64,000 nucleotides of DNA from the NCBI RefSeq assembly GCF_000725885.1, contig NZ_JODR01000006.1, positions 124,001-188,000 of the forward strand, written 5' to 3'. This DNA comes from Streptomyces albus subsp. albus. GTDB lineage: Bacteria > Actinomycetota > Actinomycetes > Streptomycetales > Streptomycetaceae. The number at the start of each line of letters is the position of its first letter. Within the stretch, counting starts at the first letter, position 1. This document shows, piece by piece, positions 17,243 to 25,345 of the stretch. The position numbers were made by a program, and so were the translations under genes. Below the pieces are notes generated by a model, which ran no database searches, was not told where the DNA came from, and worked only from the letters and a program-made list of their open reading frames with translations.

Positions 17243-18523
17243 ATGGCATCCCGTACGGACCCGCAGACCAGTCCCCCGACAGTCACCCGAGCCGCCACCG
17301 ACTCGGCGGACACCTCCGCACGGCGCCGCCGGACGGTATGGCTGCTGGCCGCGCTGGTGATGGTGTCCCTCAATCTCAGGGCGCCGATCTCGGCGGTGTC
17401 GGCGCTCCTGACCCCCCTCGTGTCCGACCTGGGCCTCTCGGGCTGGGGTCAGACCCTGCTGACGGTGCTGCCGACGGTCTGCCTGGCCGTGTTCGCCTTC
17501 GCGGGCCCCGCGCTGGTCCGCCGACTGGGCGAGGAACGGCTGGTGGCCGTCTGCCTGATCGTGCTGCTGGCCGGCGACCTCCTGCGGATGGTGCGCGCAC
17601 AGGCCGCCCTCTTCCTCGGCACCCTCTTGGTGGTGGCGGCCATCGGGGCGATCAACGGGGCCATTCCCGGCCTCATCAAACGGGAGTTCGGCCAGCGGCT
17701 CGCCCCCGTGATGACGCTCTACACGATCGTGCTCACCCTGGGAGCGGCCGGCGCCTCGGCACTCGCTCCCCGGCTCGGCGGCGACCACGGCACCCACTGG
17801 CTCGCCTCCCTCGCCTGGATCACCGTCCCGGTGGCTGTCGTCGCCTGTGTGACCTGGCTGCCCGGCATGCGGCGGCGTGCCGCATCCGGCGGCCGGGCGC
17901 GGATCCCCAGCGCGCTGTGGCGGGACGGACTGGCCTGGCAGACCACCGCGTTCTTCGGCTTCATGGGTCTGTCCTTCTACTTCGTCCTCGGCTGGCTGCC
18001 GACGGTCTGTCACGAGCGCGGCATGTCACTCGCCCAGGGCGGACTCGTCCTCGCGGTCACCTCCCTCATCCAGGTGGCCGGCTCGCTCGGGGTCCCGGCG
18101 CTCATCCGGCGGATGCCCGACCAGCGGGGCGTCGCCGTCATCGTCGGGGTGCTCAACGCCGGCGGGCTCATCGCACTCATGGCCGCACCGATCTCCGTCG
18201 GCGCCTGGATCGCCGCCGCCCTGCTCGGCCTCTCCCAAGGCAGCGGGTTCACACTGGGACTCACCCTGATCGGGCTGCGCGCCAAGGACGCCGACACGGC
18301 CGTCGGACTGTCCGGCATGGTGCAGGGCGTCGGCTACCTCATCGCCATCCTGGGACCGCTCGGCGGCGGGGCGCTGCTGACGAGCTCCGCCGGGCTGACG
18401 GCGGCACTCGTCCTGCTGCTGGTCGTCACCGCCGGCGAACTGGCCGCGGGCGTGGGCGCCGGCCGCAACCGGCACGTCCTGGAACCGGCCGCGGCCCGTA
18501 CCGGCACCGCGCGAGAGGTCTGA
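17243..18523 (+). CDS. CynX/NimT-type MFS transporter
   Basis: A 426-residue, 12-helix permease. The first helix has 'LVMVSLNLRAPISAVSALL', the hallmark region of the CynX (cyanate/2-nitroimidazole) family, and the helix 2-3 loop carries 'ALVRRLGEERL'. Start ATG 17243 has GGGAG 8 nt upstream; the open frame continues upstream but that part lacks coding character. It ends 1 nt before the ArsR-rhodanese gene. Family members move small anionic or heteroaromatic molecules, which agrees with a small polar cluster product. Direction of transport is not known. Confidence 0.85.
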   Translation: MASRTDPQTSPPTVTRAATDSADTSARRRRTVWLLAALVMVSLNLRAPISAVSALLTPLVSDLGLSGWGQTLLTVLPTVCLAVFAFAGPALVRRLGEERLVAVCLIVLLAGDLLRMVRAQAALFLGTLLVVAAIGAINGAIPGLIKREFGQRLAPVMTLYTIVLTLGAAGASALAPRLGGDHGTHWLASLAWITVPVAVVACVTWLPGMRRRAASGGRARIPSALWRDGLAWQTTAFFGFMGLSFYFVLGWLPTVCHERGMSLAQGGLVLAVTSLIQVAGSLGVPALIRRMPDQRGVAVIVGVLNAGGLIALMAAPISVGAWIAAALLGLSQGSGFTLGLTLIGLRAKDADTAVGLSGMVQGVGYLIAILGPLGGGALLTSSAGLTAALVLLLVVTAGELAAGVGAGRNRHVLEPAAARTGTAREV

Positions 18524-18524
18524 C

Positions 18525-19202
18525 ATGCCCGAACTCGACACACAGACGCTGACCGCCCCGATCTACACGGAACTGGCCCGGGTCGGCAAAGTGCTGGCCA
18601 ACCCCCTCCGGCTGCGCCTGCTCGATCTGCTCGACGCGCGGGAACGCACCGTCGAACAGCTCTCCCGCGAGTCCGGTATCCCGTTGAAGAACACCTCCGC
18701 CCAGTTGCAACAGCTGCGCTCCGCCCACCTCGTCAGCAGCCGCAAGGACGGCACCCGTGTGCTGTACCGGCTGGCCGACGACGAGGTGGGCCGGTTCCTC
18801 GGCGTGTTCCAGGAGTTCGCCCGGCGGCGGCTGGCAGACCTGCGCAGCGCCATCTCCGACGGGCTCGGCGACCTGAGCGAGCTGGAACCGGTGACCGCCG
18901 AGGAGCTGACCACCCGGCTCGGCGACGGCGCGCTCGTGATCGACGTACGCCCGGCCGACGACTACGCCATGGGGCACATCCCCGAGGCCGTCTCCCTCCC
19001 GTCCGAGCAGCTGCTGAGCAGAATCGGCGAACTCCCGGACGACGCCGAGATCATCGCGTACTGCCACGGCCCGTACTGCGTGACCTCGGCCGCGTGCGTC
19101 CAGCTCCTCCGGGAACAGGGCCGGCAGGCGCGCCACCTCGAGGGCGGCCTCACCCACTGGCACCGCACCGGAAACCCGCTGCACACCGGGGCCGGCTCAT
19201 GA
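18525..19202 (+). CDS. ArsR-family HTH fused to rhodanese domain (redox/sulfide sensor)
   Basis: A 225-residue two-domain regulator. Residues about 15-100 form the ArsR winged helix ('LANPLRLRLLDLLDARERTVEQLS', 'NTSAQLQQLRSAHLVSS'). Residues about 125-220 are a rhodanese domain with the active loop 'AYCHGPYCVT' holding Cys180 and Cys185. Related ArsR-rhodanese proteins sense persulfide or oxidants at the rhodanese cysteine and release DNA. It follows the MFS gene by 1 nt and probably represses the operon via 17209-17226. A sulfide- or quinone-sensing input would fit an oxidised, redox-active product. Confidence 0.85.
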   Translation: MPELDTQTLTAPIYTELARVGKVLANPLRLRLLDLLDARERTVEQLSRESGIPLKNTSAQLQQLRSAHLVSSRKDGTRVLYRLADDEVGRFLGVFQEFARRRLADLRSAISDGLGDLSELEPVTAEELTTRLGDGALVIDVRPADDYAMGHIPEAVSLPSEQLLSRIGELPDDAEIIAYCHGPYCVTSAACVQLLREQGRQARHLEGGLTHWHRTGNPLHTGAGS

Positions 19203-19239
19203 GGCCGGGCCGGTGTGCCCCACCGAAGAGAGGGCAACC

Positions 19240-20442
19240 ATGCGCATACGAGGAAGTCACGTGGCCGTCGTGGGCGGCAGCATCGCCGGCTGCGCCGCGG
19301 CCGTCGCCCTGGCCCGGGCGGGGTGCGAGGTCACCGTGTTCGAACGCAGCCGGGGCGGGCTGCGCGACCGCGGCGCCGGTATCACGCTTCCCGCGTCGCT
19401 CCACGGTGAACTGCTGGATGCGGGATACCTGAGCCCCGGCATGCGGGTGCTGCGACGCGACGAGCTGATCTGGCTCACCCGCGACGGACGGTCCCCCGAC
19501 GGCCGGATGGTCGGCCGGCAGCCCTATCCGTCCATCATGGCGAGCTGGGCACTGGTCTGGCGCGGGCTGCGCAGACAGGTGCCGGACAGCGCCTACCGCG
19601 AGGGGGCGGCCGTCACCGGTGTGCGGCAGGTGGGCGACGGCGTGGAGGTGTGGGTGAACGGCCGGTCCGCGGGGCGGTACGCGGTCGCCGTCGGCGCCGA
19701 CGGTTACCGGTCGACCGTGCGGCCGGCCGTCGCCCCGGAAGCGGCCGTCCGGTACGCCGGGTACGGCCTGTGGCGCGGCGACCACCCCGCCGACCGGGGC
19801 GCGGACGGCCCGCGGTCACCGTTGCTGGACGACTTCGTCGCCGTCGGCTTCCGCGGCGGCCACGCCGTCTTCTACCGCATCCCCGACGCCGGAAGTGACG
19901 GGTACCGGCAGAACTGGGCGCTGTACGGAAGCGTGCCGGACGCCCTGTACCCGGACGGGAAGGCCGCGCCCGTGCCCCGCGGACAGGTGACCGGAACCGC
20001 CGCCGCCCACCTCCACGAACTCATCGCCGGGGAGCTGCCGCCCACATGGGCCGACACGGTGCGCCGCACGGAACTGCACGAGCTGTCGATCAACCCCATG
20101 TACGACACCACGGTCTCGCGTTACGCCAAGGGCCCGCTGCTGCTGGCCGGTGACGCCGGGGCCATCGCACGCCCGCACACCGGCGCCGGCGCGGTCAAGG
20201 CGATCCAGGACGCCTGTGCCCTCGAACGCGTCTGCCAGGCCGGCGAAACCTGGCCGGAAGCCCTGGCCGCCTTCGACGCCGAGCGGCGCGGCGCGGGCAA
20301 CGCCCTCACCGAACTGGGCAAGCACCTCGGCCGGATGCGTGTGGAGGACTCCCCCGACTGGCCCGCCCTCACCCCGGACGACTTCGCGTCCTGGCTGCAC
20401 GCCAACACGCACGGCTGGCAGAGCGCGTACGACCCGGCCTGA
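19240..20442 (+). CDS. FAD monooxygenase resembling 2,6-dihydroxypyridine 3-hydroxylase
   Basis: A 400-residue group A flavoprotein hydroxylase. N-terminal 'VAVVGGSIAGCAAAVAL' and 'FERSRGGLRDRGAGITLP' resemble dihydroxypyridine hydroxylases, where 'GGSISG' and 'GxGI' are typical. 'AVGADGYRSTVR' follows, and 'GPLLLAGDAGAIARPHTGAGA' replaces the usual GDAAH. ATG 19240 has GAGAGG 7 nt upstream; a GTG 27 nt earlier (19213) is less likely. It lies 37 bp after the ArsR-rhodanese gene and before a catechol-type O-methyltransferase, a plausible hydroxylation-methylation pair. The pyridine assignment is by eye and should be treated as a lead. Confidence 0.8.
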   Translation: MRIRGSHVAVVGGSIAGCAAAVALARAGCEVTVFERSRGGLRDRGAGITLPASLHGELLDAGYLSPGMRVLRRDELIWLTRDGRSPDGRMVGRQPYPSIMASWALVWRGLRRQVPDSAYREGAAVTGVRQVGDGVEVWVNGRSAGRYAVAVGADGYRSTVRPAVAPEAAVRYAGYGLWRGDHPADRGADGPRSPLLDDFVAVGFRGGHAVFYRIPDAGSDGYRQNWALYGSVPDALYPDGKAAPVPRGQVTGTAAAHLHELIAGELPPTWADTVRRTELHELSINPMYDTTVSRYAKGPLLLAGDAGAIARPHTGAGAVKAIQDACALERVCQAGETWPEALAAFDAERRGAGNALTELGKHLGRMRVEDSPDWPALTPDDFASWLHANTHGWQSAYDPA

Positions 20443-20510
20443 CCCGCGGCGACACGGCGAGCGCCGCCGGGAGCACGTCCACCGTCCAGCACCGTCCCCA
20501 GGAGGAAGAG

Positions 20511-21152
20511 ATGTTCACCCTGCCGCCCATCACCCTGCCCGGCATCGACGACTACGCGGCGGCCCACTCGGCCCCGGACCCGGACGCGCTGAGGGTCGTT
20601 CCCGAGAACGACCTGGGCATGGGGCACCTGATCAGCGGTCAGCTCGTGGGCGGGCTGCTGCGCATGCTCATCCACACCATCCGGCCGCGGCTGGTCCTCG
20701 ACATCGGCACCTTCACCGGCTACTCGGCGCTGTCGATGGCGGTGGCACTGCCCGAGGGCGCCCGCGTGATCAGCTGCGAGGTCGATCCGGAACGGGCCGA
20801 GGTCGCCAGGAAGCACATCGCCGAAGCCGGCTTCTCCGACGTCATCAGTGTGCGGGTGGGCTCCGCGCTCGACACCGTCGCTGGGATCGACGAACCGCTC
20901 GATCTGGTGTTCATCGACGCCGACAAGCCGAACTACCACAACTACTACGCCGCGACGCTGCCGAAGCTCTCCCCGCGGGGCCTGATGGTGTGCGACAACA
21001 CGTTGTGGCGCGGGGAGATCATCGACGCCGGCAGCACCGACCCCGACGTCCGGGCGCTCCGGGCGTTCAACGACGCCGTGGCCGCCGACCCGCGGTGCGA
21101 ATCCGTGATGCTCACCGTGCGGGACGGTGTCACCCTCATCCGGCGCGTCTGA
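20511..21152 (+). CDS. Catechol-type (Methyltransf_3) O-methyltransferase
   Basis: A 213-residue Mg-dependent O-methyltransferase. SAM motif 'VLDIGTFTGYSALSMA', 'VISCEVDPER', and the metal-ligand pattern 'FIDADKPNY' with 'MVCDNTLW' are all present. This family methylates vicinal diols on aromatic rings. AGGAGGAAGAG precedes ATG 20511. It is the last gene of the 17.2-21.2 kb unit and ends 12 bp from the convergent YjbR-like gene. It supports a vicinal dihydroxy-arene or dihydroxypyridine intermediate. Confidence 0.88.
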   Translation: MFTLPPITLPGIDDYAAAHSAPDPDALRVVPENDLGMGHLISGQLVGGLLRMLIHTIRPRLVLDIGTFTGYSALSMAVALPEGARVISCEVDPERAEVARKHIAEAGFSDVISVRVGSALDTVAGIDEPLDLVFIDADKPNYHNYYAATLPKLSPRGLMVCDNTLWRGEIIDAGSTDPDVRALRAFNDAVAADPRCESVMLTVRDGVTLIRRV

Positions 21153-21164
21153 GGGCGGCGGGCC

Positions 21165-21524
21165 TCACGGCTCCGTCAGCCGGGCCACCAGTTCTCCGGG
21201 GGCGATGAGCCGGTAGGCGTCGACGACGAGTTCGCGCACCTCGTCCCAGTCGACCGGCACGTCGAGGTAGACACCGACCCAGTGCCGTCCGCCGTAGGGC
21301 GGGGAGAAGAACCGGTCGGGTTCGGCGGCGACCATGGCCTCCTTGGCACCTGCCGGTGCCGGCACCCAGAAGCTCTGCCGGCCTGCCGGGTGCCGCTCGG
21401 AGATCTGCGCCAGTGTCCGCCGCCGGACCCGCCAGGCCGGTTCACCGTGATGGTTGGTGCCTTCGGCCACCTCGGGGAGGGCCAGGCACAGCTCGCGCAA
21501 CCGCGTCACGTCGTCCTCGGTCAT
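21165..21524 (-). CDS. MmcQ/YjbR-like protein
   Basis: A 119-residue member of the MmcQ/YjbR family (CyaY-like fold, proposed DNA-binding, function unknown). Typical features are 'LRELCLALPEVAEGTNHHGEPAWRV' near the N-terminus and 'GRHWVGVYLDVPVDWDEV' near the C-terminus. It follows the SDR gene by 38 bp on the same strand and may be read from that operon, though it is probably a bystander. Confidence 0.75.
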   Translation of the reverse strand: MTEDDVTRLRELCLALPEVAEGTNHHGEPAWRVRRRTLAQISERHPAGRQSFWVPAPAGAKEAMVAAEPDRFFSPPYGGRHWVGVYLDVPVDWDEVRELVVDAYRLIAPGELVARLTEP

Positions 21525-21562
21525 ACGGCGATCGTCTCACCCCGCCGCGCCGCGACGGCCGG

Positions 21563-22357
21563 CTATCGGGGAAGCATGGCGCGGCGCCCCGGTGCGGCGG
21601 AGGACTGCATGCTCATCCCGCCGTCGACGACGAGGAGTTGGCCGGTGAGGTAGCGGGACTCGTCGGAGGCGAGGAAGACCATGGTGTGGCCGATGTCCTC
21701 GGGCGAGCCCAGGTACGGGAGGGCGTTGCCCTTCTTCAGCGAGGTGACGACCTCTTCGGGCAGGTTGTTCTCCAGGGCCGGGGTCACGACCGCGCCGGGG
21801 GCGACGGCGTTGCAGCGCACGCGCTGCGGTCCGTACTGGACGGCGATCGACTTGGTCATGCTGACCACCGCGGCCTTGACGGCGCCGTAGGAGGTCTGGA
21901 GCACGTCGCCGACCAGGGCGGCGACGGACGCCGTGTTGATGACGGAACCGCCGCCGGCCCGGATCATGTGGGGCACCGCGTGCCGGGCGCCCAGCAGGGT
22001 GCTGCGCATGTTGAGGGCGACGGCCCGGTCGAACTCGTCCATGTCCATGCGCAGCAGGTCGAGGTCCTTGCGCGGGTCGGTGCCGCCCACGTGGTTGCAC
22101 AGGACGTGCAGGGCGCCGAACTCGGTGACGGCCGCGGCCACCATGCCGGCGACCGAGTCCTCCTCGGTGACGTCCACCGTCAGGGGCAGCGCCCGGCCGC
22201 CGGCGGCCTCGACCAGCCCGGCGGTCTCCTCGGCGCCGTCGCTGCTGCGGTCCGCGACGACGCGGGCGCCTTCCCGGCTCATCAGCACGGCTGCGGCTCT
22301 GCCGATTCCGCTGCCCGCACCGGTGATGACCGCGACCTTGTCCTTGAGTCGTTCCAT
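21563..22357 (-). CDS. Short-chain dehydrogenase/reductase
   Basis: A 264-residue classical SDR: 'VITGAGSGIGRAAA' for the cofactor, 'NHVGG' in place of NNAG, catalytic Ser in 'INTASVAALVG', and Tyr-Lys in 'TSYGAVKAAVV'. C-terminal 'YLTGQLLVVDGGMSM' is typical of the FabG/glucose dehydrogenase group. It starts at ATG 22357, 73 bp after the exporter gene, in the P450 operon. It probably oxidises or reduces an alcohol or ketone made by the P450. Confidence 0.88.
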   Translation of the reverse strand: MERLKDKVAVITGAGSGIGRAAAVLMSREGARVVADRSSDGAEETAGLVEAAGGRALPLTVDVTEEDSVAGMVAAAVTEFGALHVLCNHVGGTDPRKDLDLLRMDMDEFDRAVALNMRSTLLGARHAVPHMIRAGGGSVINTASVAALVGDVLQTSYGAVKAAVVSMTKSIAVQYGPQRVRCNAVAPGAVVTPALENNLPEEVVTSLKKGNALPYLGSPEDIGHTMVFLASDESRYLTGQLLVVDGGMSMQSSAAPGRRAMLPR

Positions 22358-22430
22358 GGGGTGTTCCTTGTCCGTCGTGCGTGGGTCCGCGTACGCCGTG
22401 CACTGTGCGCCGGCCGGCGTGCGGGGCTGT

Positions 22431-23951
22431 TCAGGGTTGTCCGGCGGCGGCCTGCGGGTCCGCCCGGGCCGGCCCGTCGTTCTGCGCCGTCGCGGGGCGG
22501 CGGACGCGGGGTACGGCGAGGGTGAGGAGGAGTGCACCGGCCGCGGCGCACATCGCGACGAGGTAGGTGAGCCGGAAGCCGTGCTCGGTCGGTACCTCGG
22601 CCGGGCCGAGCCGCATCGTCGAGTTGGCCAGTATCGCGGCCATCACCGCGCTGGAGGTGGAGGTGCCGATGGACCGCATCAGCGCGTTGACCCCGTTGGC
22701 GGAGGCGGTCTCCGTCACCGGGACGGCGTCCATGACCAGGGCGGGCATCGCCGCGTAGGCGATGCCGACCCCGGCGCTGACGAGCATCGCGGTGACGACG
22801 ATCTGCCACACCTGGGACATCAGGAAGAGTCCGGCGCCGTAGCCGAGTCCGATGACGGCGGCGCCGGTGAGCAGTGTGGTGCGGGCTCCGTGCCGTGCGG
22901 TGAGGCGGGCGGACACGGGTGACAGGGCCATCATCACCAGGCCGCCCGGGGCCAGGGCGAGGCCCGCCGCGAGGGTGGACCGGCCGAGCCCGTACCCGGT
23001 GGCCTCGGGTGACTGGAGCAGTTGCGGCAGGGTCAGCGACATCGCGTACATGGCGAAGCCGACGAGCACGGAGGCGAGGTTGGTGAACAGCACGGTCCGC
23101 CGCGCGGTGACCCGCAGGTCCACCAGCGGTTGGGCCACACGCAGTTCGTGGACGCCCCACAAGGCCAGGACGGCGGCGCCCCCGGCGGCCAGGCCGAGGG
23201 TGGCGGCGCTCGTCCAGCCCCAGTCGCCGCCCTTGGTGACCGGCAGCAGCAGGCACACCAGTCCGGCGGCGAGCCCCAGCGCCCCGGGGATGTCGAAGCG
23301 TCCCGGCGCCCGGCGCGGTGAGGCGGGCAGCAGTGCGGCCACCAGCACGAGGCAGACCAGGCCGAGTGCGGCGGCGAGCCAGAACAGGGCGTGCCAGTGG
23401 GTGTACTGGACGATGGCCGCGGACAGCGGCAGCCCGATCGCGCCGCCGACACCGAGGGTCGCGCTGACCAGTGCGACGGCGCCGCCGACACGGGCGGCGG
23501 GCAGTTCGTCGCGCAGGATGCTGATGCCGACCGGGATCACTCCGGTGGCCAGCCCCTGGAGGGTCCGTCCGGCCACCACCGGTATCAGGCTGTCGGAGAC
23601 GGCGCACAGGACCGATCCCGCCACGAGCACGGTCAGGCTGGCGACCATGACCTTGCGTTTGCCGTACATGTCACCGAGGCGCCCGGAGAGGGGGGTGACC
23701 ACGGCCGCCGCCAGGAGGGTCGCGGTGATCGCCCAGGACGCGTCGGACGAGCCGGCGTGCAGCAGGCGGGGCAGCTGCGGGACGATCGGGACGACGAGTG
23801 TCTGCATGAGCGACACCACGACGCCGCTCAGGGCGATGACGGCGGTGACCGTGCCCGGTCCGGTGGCACGGGGGGTTCTGGCTGACAACGGGGACTCCTC
23901 GGAGCGGCCGGCGCCCGTGCGGGGCGGCGGGGTGCGTGCGGGCGGGGTCAC
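22431..23951 (-). CDS. DHA2-type MFS exporter
   Basis: A 506-residue, probably 14-helix drug exporter. Near the N-terminus 'VVPIVPQLPRLLHAGSSDASW' is followed by the loop motif 'GRLGDMYGKRKVM' and 'AGRTLQGLATGVIPVG'. The start codon overlaps the stop of the ferredoxin reductase gene by ATGA. Its place in a MarR-controlled P450 operon points to export of the oxidised product or of an inducing toxic compound. Confidence 0.88.
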   Translation of the reverse strand: MTPPARTPPPRTGAGRSEESPLSARTPRATGPGTVTAVIALSGVVVSLMQTLVVPIVPQLPRLLHAGSSDASWAITATLLAAAVVTPLSGRLGDMYGKRKVMVASLTVLVAGSVLCAVSDSLIPVVAGRTLQGLATGVIPVGISILRDELPAARVGGAVALVSATLGVGGAIGLPLSAAIVQYTHWHALFWLAAALGLVCLVLVAALLPASPRRAPGRFDIPGALGLAAGLVCLLLPVTKGGDWGWTSAATLGLAAGGAAVLALWGVHELRVAQPLVDLRVTARRTVLFTNLASVLVGFAMYAMSLTLPQLLQSPEATGYGLGRSTLAAGLALAPGGLVMMALSPVSARLTARHGARTTLLTGAAVIGLGYGAGLFLMSQVWQIVVTAMLVSAGVGIAYAAMPALVMDAVPVTETASANGVNALMRSIGTSTSSAVMAAILANSTMRLGPAEVPTEHGFRLTYLVAMCAAAGALLLTLAVPRVRRPATAQNDGPARADPQAAAGQP

Positions 23952-25138
23952 CGGCGGGCCGGGACCCGGTCGGCGGGGTCGGGGCCGGCGAGCAGTTCCC
24001 GGCGCAGACGCAGGGCGTCCTTGGGGGCGTTCCAGGCCAGGACGGCGGTGACGCGGCCGTCCTTCCGGTACACGCCGGTGAAACGGTCACGGCCGGGATC
24101 GGGGTCGTGGGGTGCGAAGCGCGCGCCGGGAGCGGGCACCCCGTGCACGACGATCTTGTGCGGTCCCTGGTCCGTCCAGAAGAACGGGACGGAGTCGAGC
24201 ACCTGCGCGTCACCCAGCAGGTTGGCGGCGACGACGCGGGCCTGCTCACCCGCGTGCATCCGGTGTTCCAGGCGCAGCCGCCCGCCGTGGCGCGGCAGGT
24301 ACCAGGACGCCACGTCGCCGCAGGCGTGGACGCCGGGGGCGGCTGCGCCGCCCGCGTCGCAGCGCACCCCGTCGGTCAGGTCGAGTCCAGTGCCGGCGAG
24401 CCAGTCCGTCGCGGGTGCCGAGCCGATGGCGCTGAGCACGGTGTCGGCGGGAAGCCGGGTGCCGTCGTCCAGCTCCACGGTGACCGGTCCCTCCCCCGGA
24501 CCGGTGTGCCGCGCGTGCACGGCGCTCACGGCACGTCCGGTCAGCACGGTGGCGCCGGCCGCGCGGAGTCGCTCGCCGACGAGAGCACCGACGTGCCCGC
24601 CGAGGGCGGGCAGCGGATGGGCGGCGCGGGCCACCAGGGTGACCTCACACCCCAGGGCCAGGGCCGTCCACGCGGTCTCGGTGCCGAGGAAGCCGCCTCC
24701 GGCGATGACCAGACGCCGGCCGGCCGTCAGCCGGGCGGCGAAGGCGCGCGCGTCGTCCAGTGTCTTGAGCGTCACGGCGGCACCGGGCCGTCCGGGCAGG
24801 GCGCTCGGTGTCACACCGGTGGCGACGACCAGATCGGTGTGGTCGAGGACGGTTCCGTCGTCCAGGGTGACGGTGCGAGCGGCGAGGTCGGCTGCGACCG
24901 CGCGGCGGCCCCGGTGCACGGTGGCGAGCCGGTCGAGGTCGCCGGCCCCGGTCAGCCACAGCTGTTCGGGGCGCAGTTCACCGGCGAGGAAGCGTTTGGA
25001 CAGCGGGGGCCGGTCGTAGGGCGGGTGGTGCTCGGCGCCGACGAGCGTGAGGGCGCCGTCGTAGCCGAGGCGGCGCAGGTGCTGGACGACGGCCGTGCCG
25101 GCCGCCGAGGCGCCGACGACGAGGATGTGACGCTTCAC
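23948..25138 (-). CDS. NAD(P)H-dependent ferredoxin reductase
   Basis: A 396-residue FAD protein of the putidaredoxin-reductase type. FAD site 'ILVVGASAAGTAVVQHL', then 'PPYDRPPLSK', NAD(P)H site 'RLVIAGGGFLGTETAW', and 'GVHACGDVASWY' near residue 275. GTG 25138 overlaps the ferredoxin stop (GTGA). It would pass electrons from NAD(P)H to the ferredoxin encoded just upstream for the P450 at 25346. Confidence 0.9.
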   Translation of the reverse strand: MKRHILVVGASAAGTAVVQHLRRLGYDGALTLVGAEHHPPYDRPPLSKRFLAGELRPEQLWLTGAGDLDRLATVHRGRRAVAADLAARTVTLDDGTVLDHTDLVVATGVTPSALPGRPGAAVTLKTLDDARAFAARLTAGRRLVIAGGGFLGTETAWTALALGCEVTLVARAAHPLPALGGHVGALVGERLRAAGATVLTGRAVSAVHARHTGPGEGPVTVELDDGTRLPADTVLSAIGSAPATDWLAGTGLDLTDGVRCDAGGAAAPGVHACGDVASWYLPRHGGRLRLEHRMHAGEQARVVAANLLGDAQVLDSVPFFWTDQGPHKIVVHGVPAPGARFAPHDPDPGRDRFTGVYRKDGRVTAVLAWNAPKDALRLRRELLAGPDPADRVPARR

Positions 25139-25332
25139 CGGCCGCCCACCGTGATGGCCGCTGCCGGGCAGATGCGGGCGGCCTCGGCGGCTGCCTCGCG
25201 GTCGGGGCCGGCCGGTTCCTCGGTGAGCAGCACGGCGACGCCGTCCTCGTCCCGTTGGTCGAACACCTCGGGGGCGACCAGGACGCACTGGCCCGCGCCG
25301 ACGCACTTGTCCTCTTCGATGGTGAGCTTCAT
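25135..25332 (-). CDS. [3Fe-4S] ferredoxin (P450 partner)
   Basis: A 65-residue ferredoxin with Cys10, Cys16 and Cys55 ('DKCVGAGQC' and 'RICPAA'). The position of the fourth cysteine is Ala or Gly, as in [3Fe-4S] ferredoxins of actinomycete P450 systems. AGGAGG overlaps the end of the P450 gene. It lies 13 bp downstream of the P450 stop and overlaps the reductase start. Confidence 0.92.
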   Translation of the reverse strand: MKLTIEEDKCVGAGQCVLVAPEVFDQRDEDGVAVLLTEEPAGPDREAAAEAARICPAAAITVGGR

Positions 25333-25345
25333 GGGTCGGGTCCTC

